From Acidimicrobiia bacterium (GTDB lineage: Bacteria > Actinomycetota > Acidimicrobiia > Spongiisociales > ZC4RG35), in contig JAOUGY010000158.1 in NCBI GenBank assembly GCA_029865445.1, positions 1 through 8,510 of the forward strand: 8,510 nt of DNA, written 5' to 3'. The notes beneath the pieces were generated by a model. That model searched no databases. It was given only the letters and a program-made list of their open reading frames with translations, and was not told the origin of the DNA. Made by a program: the position numbers and the translations under genes. Positions 1 through 6,792 of this stretch are shown piece after piece (within the stretch, counting starts at the first letter, position 1; each line of letters starts with the position of its first letter).

Positions 1-1
1 T

Positions 2-1528
2 GGGGTGACCACCCAGGTACTTGAAGGGATCTCGGCGATCCTGGGGGCCAGGGTCGGCTGGGACGCCACCAATGCCCTGCGAGAGGACCTCGCCGAACAC
101 CTGCTGGGCCTCGACATGGCCTTTCACACCGAGACGACGCCGGGCGAGATCATCGAGCGGGTCGACGGCGACGTGACGGCGCTTGCCGAGTTCCTGTCAC
201 GTTTCACCATCAGGCTCCTGGGGGCCATGGTGTTGCTCGTCGGGGTGGTGATCGTCTCGTTCACGCGTTCGGTGCCGATGGGCGCGGTGCTGGCGCTGTA
301 TGTCGCTGGATTGCTGGCGTTCCTGTACAGGCTCAGAAACCTGGCGGTGGCCGCCGCCGAGGAAGAGCGGGAGACTTCCGCCCAGTACTACGGATTCATC
401 GAGGAGCGGCTTGCCGGCATCGACGACATTCGCGCCAACGGGGCCGGTCGGTTCACGATGGCGCGATTCGCTCCCGTCATGGTCGATTACTACGAGCGAA
501 CCGTTGAAGCCTGGCGCAAGCGGGTGGTGATGTGGGTGTCGGCCAACACTGCGTTCTGGTCGGGGGATGCACTCGCGCTCGCTCTCGGCACCTGGCTCTA
601 CGAACGGGGTTCTGTGACGGTGGGGACCGCCTACCTGGTGGTTCAATACGTGCAACTGGTTCGGCGTCCGATCGAACAGGTCGCCCAGCAGCTCCAAGAG
701 CTTCAGAAGGCGGCCGGTGGTCTCGTCAGGATCGACGCGCTCAGGACCGTCGAGACCCGAGTGCCATTTCACGGGCGGACGCAACTTCCCGGGGGTCCCC
801 TTTCGGTCGAGTTCGACCACGTCGACTTTGCGTATGAGGAACGCCCGGTGCTCACCGATGTCAGCTTCACGATCCGGCCTGGTGAAGTGCTCGGCCTCCT
901 CGGTCGCACCGGTGGGGGCAAGTCCACGATCACCCGACTCATGACGCGTCTGTACGAGCCCACTTCGGGCACGGTCAGCCTGGGCGGGGTGAATGTGGAC
1001 GATGTGTCCGAGGCGTCGTTACGGCGGGCGGTAGGCGTCGTCACCCAGGACGTTCAGCTGTTCGGAGCCACCGTTCGGGACAATCTCCGGTTCTTCGATC
1101 CTGCGTTCGACGATGAACGGATCATGGCGACCCTCGGCGCGGCGGGACTCGACGACTGGATCGCGTCCATCGGACTCGATACACGGCTCGGGGCATCAGG
1201 GGCGGGTCTGTCGGCGGGGGAGCAGCAGTTGCTGGCGTTCAGCCGGGTGTTCCTCCATGACCCCCAGGTCGTCATCCTCGATGAACCGTCGTCCCGTCTC
1301 GACCCCGACACGGAGTCGAAGCTCGCCGCGGCCGCCGAGAGGTTGTTCTCGGGTCGGACGGTCGTGATCATCGCCCATCGATTGGACACGGTTCGCACGG
1401 CCGACTCGATCATGGTGGTCGACAGTGGACGCATCGTGGAACACGGTCCCAGAACGAGCCTGGAGGCCGACCCGACCTCCCGCTACTCGCGACTGCTCGC
1501 CGCCGGCACGGGAATCGATCTCTCATGA
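2..1528 (+). CDS. ABC exporter half-transporter, consensus-ATPase partner (5' partial)
   Basis: This is an ABC exporter half-transporter: a membrane domain followed by an ATPase domain. The gene runs in from the left edge. The first visible GTG (position 5) is probably not the start, because the protein opens in the loop after TM2, so TM1-2 are missing. Residues counted from that GTG: TM segments about 68-86, 93-110, 173-198 and 205-220; ATPase from about 265. Walker A is GRTGGGKS (300-307), Q-loop Gln348, Walker B VVILDE (422-427) with the catalytic Glu427, and switch His458. The signature is LSAGE (402-406) rather than LSGGQ, and the D-loop reads SRLD. The stop overlaps the next start (ATGA), so the two are co-translated. 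The signature deviation is complemented by the partner, which points to a heterodimeric exporter. The substrate (drug, lipid or peptide) cannot be read from sequence. Confidence 0.93.
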   Translation, partial: GVTTQVLEGISAILGARVGWDATNALREDLAEHLLGLDMAFHTETTPGEIIERVDGDVTALAEFLSRFTIRLLGAMVLLVGVVIVSFTRSVPMGAVLALYVAGLLAFLYRLRNLAVAAAEEERETSAQYYGFIEERLAGIDDIRANGAGRFTMARFAPVMVDYYERTVEAWRKRVVMWVSANTAFWSGDALALALGTWLYERGSVTVGTAYLVVQYVQLVRRPIEQVAQQLQELQKAAGGLVRIDALRTVETRVPFHGRTQLPGGPLSVEFDHVDFAYEERPVLTDVSFTIRPGEVLGLLGRTGGGKSTITRLMTRLYEPTSGTVSLGGVNVDDVSEASLRRAVGVVTQDVQLFGATVRDNLRFFDPAFDDERIMATLGAAGLDDWIASIGLDTRLGASGAGLSAGEQQLLAFSRVFLHDPQVVILDEPSSRLDPDTESKLAAAAERLFSGRTVVIIAHRLDTVRTADSIMVVDSGRIVEHGPRTSLEADPTSRYSRLLAAGTGIDLS

Positions 1529-3276
1529 TGACGACGGTGCGCATCGGATGGGAGCTCGTGCGATACCGACCTGCCCGGTTCTTCTTCACGTTTGCCGTGT
1601 GGTCGCTGGTCCACGCCTCGCCGATCGTGTTCGGTCTGCTGATCGGGGCGGTGTTCGATCGACTCGCCGAGGACGCGCCGGGCGAGGCGTGGCCCTTCGT
1701 GGCGGCATTCGCCGCCCTGGCGATAGGCAGGAACGGCCTGATCTGGCTTGGAGACGTGGTTTGGTTGCGCCACCTCATCGAACAGGCGCTCCAGGTGAGG
1801 CGCAATCTCCTCGGTTGGCTGCTCGAGGCGCCGGGATCCCGGGTCGTGCCCAAATCTCCGGGGGAGGCGGTGAGCACGTTCCGGGACGACACAGACGATC
1901 TGCTCGACTACCTGGAGAGTTGGGTGGATCTCGGCGGGCTCATCCTGTTTGGCGTCGGGTCGGTGGTCGTGATGAGTCGTATCGACGCCGGCCTCACCGG
2001 GCTCGTCCTCATTCCGGTGCTCGCATCCGGGGTGCTCACTCAGGCGTTCGGTCCGGTCATCCGTCGGCGACGGCGGAAGATGCGGGCGGCCACGGAGGCG
2101 GTGACCGGGTTCATCGGGGAGACGTTTGCCGCCGTGGGGGCGATCACACTTCGCAATGCCAGGGCGCCGGTGATGTCGGAGTTCCACAGACTCAATCAGG
2201 TCCGGCGCGACGCCGCGCTCAAGGACACCGTGCTCACCGAGATTCTTCGGTCCGTGAACCGCAACATGGCGACGATCGGAGTCGCGCTCGTGCTGCTCGC
2301 GGCCGGATCGGATCTTTCGGTGGGCGCCATCTCGGTGGGCGAGCTGACGGTATTCCTCGTCTACCTGCCACGCCTCACCGACTACGTGGCATTCATCGGG
2401 GACATCATCGTCCAGCATCGCCGTACCGGTGTTGCCTTCGATCGGATTCGCACGCTCCTCGTCGACGCCGATGACGAAACGATTCTCGATCGCACCCGTG
2501 TCGCCCTCACGGATGTCGAGTCCGATGTGGCCGCCACCTCGGGGTCGGTGGAACCGCTGACCCGGCTGGACGTCAAGGGGTTGAACTACCGGTTCGCCGA
2601 CGGTCGCGTCGGGGTCGAGGACGCCTCGTTCCAGATCGACCAGGGCAGCTTCACCGTTGTCACCGGCGTGGTCGGTTCCGGCAAGTCCGTGCTCGTGAGG
2701 GCGCTGCTCGGTCTCCTCCCCGCAGCCGGCGAGGTTCGCTGGAACTCCGAAGAGGTGCGCGACCCGGCTGCCTTTTTCGTGCCTCCGCGGTCGGCCTACA
2801 CCAGCCAGGTGCCCAGGCTGTTCTCGGAGACACTCGCCGACAACATCGCTCTGGGTTCGCGTGTCACGCGCGAGCGGCTCCGTGAAGCCGTTCAGCTCGC
2901 CGTGCTCGACCCCGATCTCGAGCGGCTCGAGCGGGGGCTGGACACACTCGTTGGAGCCCGCGGCGTGAAACTCTCGGGTGGCCAGATCCAGCGATCGGCG
3001 GCGGCCCGGATGTTCGCGACCGAAGCGGAACTCTTGGTGTTCGACGATCTGAGTTCGGCTCTCGACGTCCACACCGAGAACGAACTCTGGGACCGGCTGT
3101 TCTCGCGCCGAGACGTGACCTGCCTCGTCGTGTCCCACCGGCGGGCGGCGCTCCGCCGGGCCGATCAGATTCTCTTGATGAGCGAGGGAAGGATCGTCGA
3201 CAGGGGCACCCTCGACGAACTCGTCGACAGGTCCGACCTCATGCGGCGGCTGTGGGCATCTCAGCCTCCAGAGTGA
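1525..3276 (+). CDS. ABC exporter half-transporter, degenerate-Walker-B partner
   Basis: This is the second half of the exporter, 583 aa, a normal length for a TM-plus-ATPase half-transporter. The ATG lies in the ATGA overlap with the upstream stop; a second ATG follows immediately, so the true start could be one codon later. Likely TM segments lie near residues 20-44, 56-76, 135-150, 156-175, 248-262 and 269-284. The ATPase starts about 345, with Walker A GVVGSGKS (381-388), Q-loop Gln428, perfect LSGGQ (483-487) and switch His538. Walker B is LLVFDD (503-508), so the usual catalytic Glu is Asp508. This domain would form the non-hydrolysing site with the partner's LSAGE, while its LSGGQ completes the partner's active site. 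A run of arginines at 180-184 lies in a cytoplasmic loop. Transported substrate unknown. Confidence 0.94.
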   Translation: MMTTVRIGWELVRYRPARFFFTFAVWSLVHASPIVFGLLIGAVFDRLAEDAPGEAWPFVAAFAALAIGRNGLIWLGDVVWLRHLIEQALQVRRNLLGWLLEAPGSRVVPKSPGEAVSTFRDDTDDLLDYLESWVDLGGLILFGVGSVVVMSRIDAGLTGLVLIPVLASGVLTQAFGPVIRRRRRKMRAATEAVTGFIGETFAAVGAITLRNARAPVMSEFHRLNQVRRDAALKDTVLTEILRSVNRNMATIGVALVLLAAGSDLSVGAISVGELTVFLVYLPRLTDYVAFIGDIIVQHRRTGVAFDRIRTLLVDADDETILDRTRVALTDVESDVAATSGSVEPLTRLDVKGLNYRFADGRVGVEDASFQIDQGSFTVVTGVVGSGKSVLVRALLGLLPAAGEVRWNSEEVRDPAAFFVPPRSAYTSQVPRLFSETLADNIALGSRVTRERLREAVQLAVLDPDLERLERGLDTLVGARGVKLSGGQIQRSAAARMFATEAELLVFDDLSSALDVHTENELWDRLFSRRDVTCLVVSHRRAALRRADQILLMSEGRIVDRGTLDELVDRSDLMRRLWASQPPE

Positions 3277-3280
3277 CCGC

Positions 3281-3308
3281 TTGCTACCCACGGACCGCTG
3301 GGTACCGT
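3281..3308 (+). promoter_or_regulatory. Possible promoter of the acyl-CoA dehydrogenase gene
   Basis: TTGCTA (3281-3286) and TACCGT (3303-3308) are separated by 16 bp and fit a weak -35/-10 pair of the TTGnnn / TAnnnT type. The -10 ends only 10 nt before the ATG at 3319, and no convincing Shine-Dalgarno lies between them. Transcription from here would give a leaderless or nearly leaderless mRNA, which is common in Actinobacteria. Judged by eye only. Confidence 0.35.
3285..3304. repeat. Inverted repeat TACCCA-N8-TGGGTA, candidate operator
   Basis: There is a perfect 6-bp inverted repeat, TACCCA (3285-3290) and TGGGTA (3299-3304), with spacer CGGACCGC. It fills the space between the suggested -35 and -10 and touches both, a typical position for a dimeric repressor site. 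As RNA it could form a short hairpin after the ABC gene stop, but no T-run follows, so a standard intrinsic terminator is unlikely. Confidence 0.4.
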
Positions 3309-3318
3309 ACAAACCGGC

Positions 3319-4944
3319 ATGGGGAGCTTCTTCACACCGGAACTGGCGAACACCTTCGACCTCTTGGACTTGCGTGAGGTGGTGCGCATCCTCGAGCGCG
3401 ACTATCGGGAGGCGGACGAGTTCGACTTCGCCCCCAGGTCGTACGAGGAGGCGATGGAGGGTTACCGGACCGCGCTCTCGATGGTGGGCGAAGTCGCGGC
3501 CGACGTCATCGCTCCGCGCTCCGGCGAGATAGACGCCACCGGGACGACGTTCGTCGACGGGGTGGTCGGGTACGCACCTGGCACGACCGAGGCGTACAAG
3601 GCGCTTGCCGACGCCGGATTTGCCGGCGCCCTCCTTCCCCGGCGCTTCGGTGGTCTCAACTTCCCGGTCACCGTGTACGTGATGATGATCGAAATGGTGT
3701 CGCGGGCGGATGCCTCGCTGATGACGCTGTTCGGCTACCAGGACGTCGGCGAAGCGATCGCGCACTTTGGTCCCGAGGAGGTGGCTGCGCGCCTTCTGCC
3801 CGACTACGCCTCCGGGAACCGGATCGCGGCGATGGTGTTGACTGAACCGGGAGGGGGGTCCGACCTGGCCGCCGTCAGGACGACAGCACACCAAGGCGCG
3901 GATGGGCGGTGGTACCTCAATGGCACCAAACAGTTCATCTCGAACGGAAACGGGGAGGTGTTGCTCGTTCTTGCCCGGTCCGAACCGAAGGCTCCAGGCA
4001 TGTTCGGACTGTCGTTGTTCGCCTCCGACGGCACGGGTGTGACCGTTTCGAGGGTCGAGGAGAAGATGGGCCTTCACGGGTCGCCCACCTGTGAACTCGT
4101 GTTCGAGGACGCGCCCGTCAATCTGATCGGCAAACGACGAATGGGCATGGTGCAGACCATGTACACCCTCAACCACGCCCGGTTCTCGGTGGCCGCTCAG
4201 GCGCTGGGTATCGCTGAGGGCGCGTATCGCGCAGCGGCGTCGTATGCGAGTGAACGGCACGCGTTCGGAATGCCGGTCGCCGAGATCCCGGCCGTAGCGA
4301 AGATGCTGGCGGAGATGAAGCTGTCGATCGAAGCGTGCCGCGCCCTGGTGTACGACGGTTGTGCCAGGCTCGACCTGCGGAACCGGCTGGAGATCGAGCT
4401 CGCCCGGGATGGGGTGGAGGGGGTCGCCGAGAAGAAGCGCGTATTCAAGGAATGTGCAGCGCAGGTCGACTTCTTGTCGCCGGCGGTGAAGTTCTACGTG
4501 ACGGAGGCGGCTCAGAGAGTGTGTCTCGACGCCCAGCAGGTGTTCGGTGGTTCTGGCTACATCCGGGAGACCGGGATCGAACGGCTCGTTCGCGACGTGC
4601 GGATCACGACGATCTATGAGGGCACGTCACAGGTTCAGGCGGCGAGCGCGTTGAGTGGCGCATTGGCGGGCATCGTCGACACGCTTCGAGCGGACGAAAC
4701 CTCGGACCCGATCTTCGAGGAGGCCGAGTCCACGTCGAGACAGGTGCGGTCCCAGCTTGCGGCGATGACGGGTGCGGACCGCGAGGCGCTGGCAGGCGAG
4801 GTCGTGTCCGCCGAAGTGGGCCGGTTGGCGGGTTCGTTGCTTGCCGGGCGGCCGGCTGTGGCCAGGGCTCAGATGGTGACCGTGATGTCGGAACTGGCGG
4901 CACTCGAGGCCCGCATCCGCCATGGAGGGTCGGTCGAGTCTTGA
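3319..4944 (+). CDS. Acyl-CoA dehydrogenase (long-form, FAD-dependent)
   Basis: This enzyme catalyses the alpha,beta-dehydrogenation of an acyl-CoA with FAD, passing electrons to electron-transfer flavoprotein, as in the first step of beta-oxidation. The 541-aa protein shows the family motifs in order: TEPGGGSDL (175-183), NGTKQFISNG (201-210), and a C-terminal block with FGGSGYIRETGIERLVRD (409-426) followed by YEGTS (433-437), where Glu434 is the expected catalytic base. It is longer than the classical ~380-aa enzymes, with a longer N-terminus, an insertion near 350-385 and about 100 residues after YEGTS, as in the ~600-aa long-form subgroup. The ATG at 3319 was chosen because the MGSFF start lies just after the possible promoter; the Shine-Dalgarno is weak. 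No ETF or other fatty-acid gene is visible, so the acyl substrate cannot be assigned. The gene ends 13 bp from the convergent sulfur gene. Confidence 0.93.
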   Translation: MGSFFTPELANTFDLLDLREVVRILERDYREADEFDFAPRSYEEAMEGYRTALSMVGEVAADVIAPRSGEIDATGTTFVDGVVGYAPGTTEAYKALADAGFAGALLPRRFGGLNFPVTVYVMMIEMVSRADASLMTLFGYQDVGEAIAHFGPEEVAARLLPDYASGNRIAAMVLTEPGGGSDLAAVRTTAHQGADGRWYLNGTKQFISNGNGEVLLVLARSEPKAPGMFGLSLFASDGTGVTVSRVEEKMGLHGSPTCELVFEDAPVNLIGKRRMGMVQTMYTLNHARFSVAAQALGIAEGAYRAAASYASERHAFGMPVAEIPAVAKMLAEMKLSIEACRALVYDGCARLDLRNRLEIELARDGVEGVAEKKRVFKECAAQVDFLSPAVKFYVTEAAQRVCLDAQQVFGGSGYIRETGIERLVRDVRITTIYEGTSQVQAASALSGALAGIVDTLRADETSDPIFEEAESTSRQVRSQLAAMTGADREALAGEVVSAEVGRLAGSLLAGRPAVARAQMVTVMSELAALEARIRHGGSVES

Positions 4945-4957
4945 GGTCCGGCCGCCG

Positions 4958-6085
4958 TCAGCCCGACAGGGCACACTCGTTGCGGCCGACCTCCAGCACC
5001 TTGGCCTGGTCGCCATCGACGGCAAGCCAACCCATGTTGACCCTCCGGATCTCCTGGTAGACGCCTGGCGGAGTTCCCAGGTGATCGACGACGTGTCGAA
5101 CGAACGCGTCTTCGTCGGTCATCGAAACCACGGGGTCGTTGGCCAGGAGGTCGGCAAGTCGGCGGCGGATCGTTCCATCGTCACCCGCCTCGCTGCGGTC
5201 CGTGTAGTGGGCGGGACAGACTTCGAGTTCGCCGTCGAGCGGAGCGAGGCGATCGTGGATGGTCCTGAACAGGTCGCGGGCCCATGGCTCCGTCTCACCG
5301 CCCAGGTCGGGACGGCCGATCCCTGTGACGAACACGGCGTCGCCGGTCATGAGGTAGCGGCCGTCAACTTCGAGGGAGGTGGAGCCGGGGGTGTGGCCGG
5401 GCGTGGCCACCGAGCGGACAACGATCTCCATGTCTCCGATCACGAATCGCTCCCCGTCACGCAAGGGCTGGTATTCGAACGTCGCGCCTTCGGCGTCGCC
5501 AGGCGCGATGTGGTAGGTGGCGCCGGTGGCACCGCAGAGCGCCCGCGCCTTCGAGATGTGGTCGGCGTGCAGGTGGGTGTCGAATACGTCCGTGATGCGC
5601 GCATCGAGCTCCCGAGCCATCTCGAGGTAGGCGTCGATTTCTGCTGCCGGGTCGATGACGGCCATGGCGTCGCCGCGCGCGCCAACGGCGTAGGAGAGAC
5701 ACGCCTTGGCGATCCTGTCGAACTGGACCACCAGGTGAGAACCGTCGTCGGACAACACGTGGGGGATGAGGGTGACCGCCCACGCATCCATCCCGCCCGC
5801 GAGATTGCGAAGATTTGGGAGGCCAAACGTGTCGACGACCATGGCCGACGAACCTCCGTGGGCACAGACCACGACGACTTCCTGGTCCCGAGGGATCACC
5901 GCCTTGGTGGCCTCCTCGTCGCCGAGTGCATTCCAGTACGGGACGTTCACACCGTCTGGGTGTGCCTTGCCGTCGATCTTCCACCGTTCGAATTGATCGG
6001 GAGCCCTCACGTCGAGGACGAACGGTGCATTCCCGGGTTGGTCCACCAGCGAGGCCAGTTCCAACGGTGAGATTGTCGCCGTCAC
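4958..6085 (-). CDS. Rhodanese / metallo-beta-lactamase fusion, persulfide dioxygenase-like
   Basis: This 375-aa cytoplasmic protein probably oxidises or transfers sulfane sulfur. The GTG at 6085 is chosen because AGGAGA lies 3 nt upstream (6094-6089); the longer frame to 6307 would run into the divergent gene and has no homologous look. A rhodanese domain (about 1-110) has Cys74 in the loop CAHGGSS; the Arg usual five residues after the Cys is Ser79. A metallo-beta-lactamase domain (about 115-300) follows with THLHADH (170-176), His231 in TPGHTPGS, Asp249 and CPAHY (290-294). In ETHE1-type dioxygenases the equivalents of His171, His231 and Asp249 bind Fe(II), and GIGRPD (255-260) matches their GxGRxD signature. 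The C-terminus keeps the NECALSG tail with Cys371. Rhodanese-first order is the reverse of the well-studied PDO-rhodanese fusions. A glyoxalase-II-like activity is possible but less likely beside tusA and dsrE2. Confidence 0.88.
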   Translation of the reverse strand: MTATISPLELASLVDQPGNAPFVLDVRAPDQFERWKIDGKAHPDGVNVPYWNALGDEEATKAVIPRDQEVVVVCAHGGSSAMVVDTFGLPNLRNLAGGMDAWAVTLIPHVLSDDGSHLVVQFDRIAKACLSYAVGARGDAMAVIDPAAEIDAYLEMARELDARITDVFDTHLHADHISKARALCGATGATYHIAPGDAEGATFEYQPLRDGERFVIGDMEIVVRSVATPGHTPGSTSLEVDGRYLMTGDAVFVTGIGRPDLGGETEPWARDLFRTIHDRLAPLDGELEVCPAHYTDRSEAGDDGTIRRRLADLLANDPVVSMTDEDAFVRHVVDHLGTPPGVYQEIRRVNMGWLAVDGDQAKVLEVGRNECALSG

Positions 6086-6088
6086 GCG

Positions 6089-6094
6089 TCTCCT
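6089..6094 (-). promoter_or_regulatory. Ribosome binding site deciding the GTG start
   Basis: AGGAGA read on the minus strand, 3 nt before the GTG at 6085. It is the reason the shorter 375-aa start is preferred over upstream in-frame starts. Confidence 0.75.
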
Positions 6095-6112
6095 ATCTGA
6101 GGCGGTGGCAGG

Positions 6113-6118
6113 ACTATA
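6113..6118 (-). promoter_or_regulatory. Possible -10 element for the rhodanese/MBL gene
   Basis: TATAGT on the minus strand, 27 bp before the GTG start, closely matches a -10 hexamer. No good -35 is visible at 16-18 bp spacing, so this may be an activator-dependent or weak promoter, or chance in an AT-richer patch. Confidence 0.4.
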
Positions 6119-6183
6119 TGCGAGTCTTTGCATGTTTGGCGGGGATCGTCGGAGTTTCGTCACGAGAAAAGTGTCGGTTTCGG

Positions 6184-6213
6184 TTGACAGGTGGGGTAGT
6201 GGCGGAACAGGAT
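6184..6213 (+). promoter_or_regulatory. Possible promoter for dsrE2-tusA
   Basis: A perfect -35 hexamer TTGACA (6184-6189) is followed 18 bp later by CAGGAT (6208-6213), which keeps A at position 2 and T at position 6 of a -10. The predicted start of transcription would be near 6220, just before the dyads at 6225-6251. TTGACA is also the right arm of a short TGTC-N10-GACA inverted repeat (6172-6189). The -35 is convincing; the -10 is weak. Confidence 0.4.
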
Positions 6214-6224
6214 GCCCTTCCCAA

Positions 6225-6251
6225 AATATGCGAAGGCGCGCATATTCGCAT
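6225..6251. repeat. Two overlapping inverted repeats, candidate operator upstream of dsrE2
   Basis: AATATGCG (6225-6232) is the exact reverse complement of CGCATATT (6239-6246), with a 6-bp spacer. In the same stretch ATGCGAA (6228-6234) is the exact reverse complement of TTCGCAT (6245-6251), with a 10-bp spacer. The two pairings share bases and exclude one another. The element sits between the candidate promoter and the ribosome binding site of the dsrE2-like gene. ATAT-ended dyads of this size are typical of winged-helix repressors such as the ArsR/SmtB family, some of which sense persulfides; assigning this site to them is inference. Confidence 0.6.
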
Positions 6252-6253
6252 CC

Positions 6254-6260
6254 AGGAGGA
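6254..6260 (+). promoter_or_regulatory. Strong ribosome binding site for the DsrE2-like gene
   Basis: AGGAGGA ends 5 nt before the ATG at 6266 and selects that start over in-frame ATGs at 6212 and 6260. It lies 2 nt after the dyads, so an RNA hairpin or bound repressor there could affect its access. Confidence 0.8.
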
Positions 6261-6265
6261 TGTCC

Positions 6266-6784
6266 ATGACCACGAGCACCGGGTCGCCCGAGAAGGCATC
6301 CGAGCAAGTCCCCGACAAGATGGTGCTGATCGCCGCGTCAGGTGATCTCGACAAGGCATGGCCCGTCCTCATCCTCGCCACAACCGGCGCCGCCTACGGC
6401 ATGGAAGTCACGGTCTTCTTCACCTTCTGGGGTCTGGGGATCTTGAAGAGGCCCGATGCGGGCATCACGGGCGAGGACTGGCGGCAGCGGATGCTCTCGG
6501 TGTTCAGGCGTGGTTCCCCGCAGGGGCTCCAGCTGTCCACGCTCAACTTCGGCGGCCTCGGCGCCCGAATGATGCGTGACCTCGCGGACGACCACAAGGT
6601 CGCATCCGTTCAGGAACTGCTGGAAATGGCTCAACAGCTCGGGGTGAAGCTGTGGCCATGCCAGATGACCATGGATCTCATGGGGCTCGCTCCCGGCGAT
6701 CTCATCGACGGGCTCGACGAGCCGGCCGGCGCCGGGTCGGCAATCAGCCTCATGAAGCAAGCGAAGATCAGCCTGTTCATCTAG
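6266..6784 (+). CDS. DsrE2-like sulfur-carrier protein (DsrE/F superfamily)
   Basis: This 172-aa protein belongs to the DsrE/DsrF superfamily, closest by recognition to the DsrE2 or 'peroxiredoxin-like' group. These proteins pass sulfane sulfur to or from TusA and related acceptors. The hallmark block is at 94-141: FGGLGARMMRDL, then a helix, then WPCQMTMDLMGL, with Cys132 as the presumed persulfide-carrying residue and the only cysteine in the protein. A hydrophobic stretch near 33-60, with TFFTFWG-like aromatic content, is typical of the group and may lie at the membrane, though it can also be a core strand-helix unit. The first ~17 residues are hydrophilic and probably disordered. The gene starts behind a strong ribosome binding site, and its stop codon overlaps the ribosome binding site of tusA, so the two are translationally coupled. 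No DsrF or DsrH partner is visible, so this is not the DsrEFH type. Confidence 0.87.
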   Translation: MTTSTGSPEKASEQVPDKMVLIAASGDLDKAWPVLILATTGAAYGMEVTVFFTFWGLGILKRPDAGITGEDWRQRMLSVFRRGSPQGLQLSTLNFGGLGARMMRDLADDHKVASVQELLEMAQQLGVKLWPCQMTMDLMGLAPGDLIDGLDEPAGAGSAISLMKQAKISLFI

Positions 6785-6789
6785 GAGGA
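6783..6789 (+). promoter_or_regulatory. tusA ribosome binding site overlapping the upstream stop codon
   Basis: AGGAGGA begins inside the TAG stop of the DsrE2-like gene and ends 3 nt before the tusA ATG. Ribosomes finishing the first gene would be placed on the second start, keeping the two sulfur carriers at matched levels. Confidence 0.8.
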
Positions 6790-6792
6790 CGA

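Noticed and set aside
3285..3304. The dyad after the ABC genes as an intrinsic terminator.
   Set aside because: The stem is only 6 bp and is followed by CCGTACAAACC instead of a T-tract; its position between promoter-like hexamers suits an operator better.
1483..4260. A 925-codon open frame on the minus strand across the second ABC gene and into the dehydrogenase gene.
   Set aside because: It is antisense to two genes with clear family motifs. Its translation is rich in His, Arg, Glu and Pro with no recognisable domain, as expected for a GC-rich shadow frame.
4945..4957. A bidirectional terminator between the convergent dehydrogenase and rhodanese/MBL genes.
   Set aside because: Only 13 bp separate the stops, and I see no clear stem or T-run there.
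4922..6070. A 382-codon plus-strand frame opposite the rhodanese/MBL gene.
   Set aside because: It is a shadow of a gene with two recognisable catalytic domains; no domain, no ribosome binding site, and it overlaps the dehydrogenase end.
6155..6169. TTTC...GAAA imperfect dyad in the divergent region.
   Set aside because: Only 4-bp arms with a mismatch; too short to separate from chance.
6086..6307. N-terminal extension of the rhodanese/MBL protein to an ATG at 6307.
   Set aside because: It would cross the divergent promoter region and the start of the DsrE2-like gene; a good ribosome binding site supports the GTG at 6085 and the rhodanese domain starts right after it.
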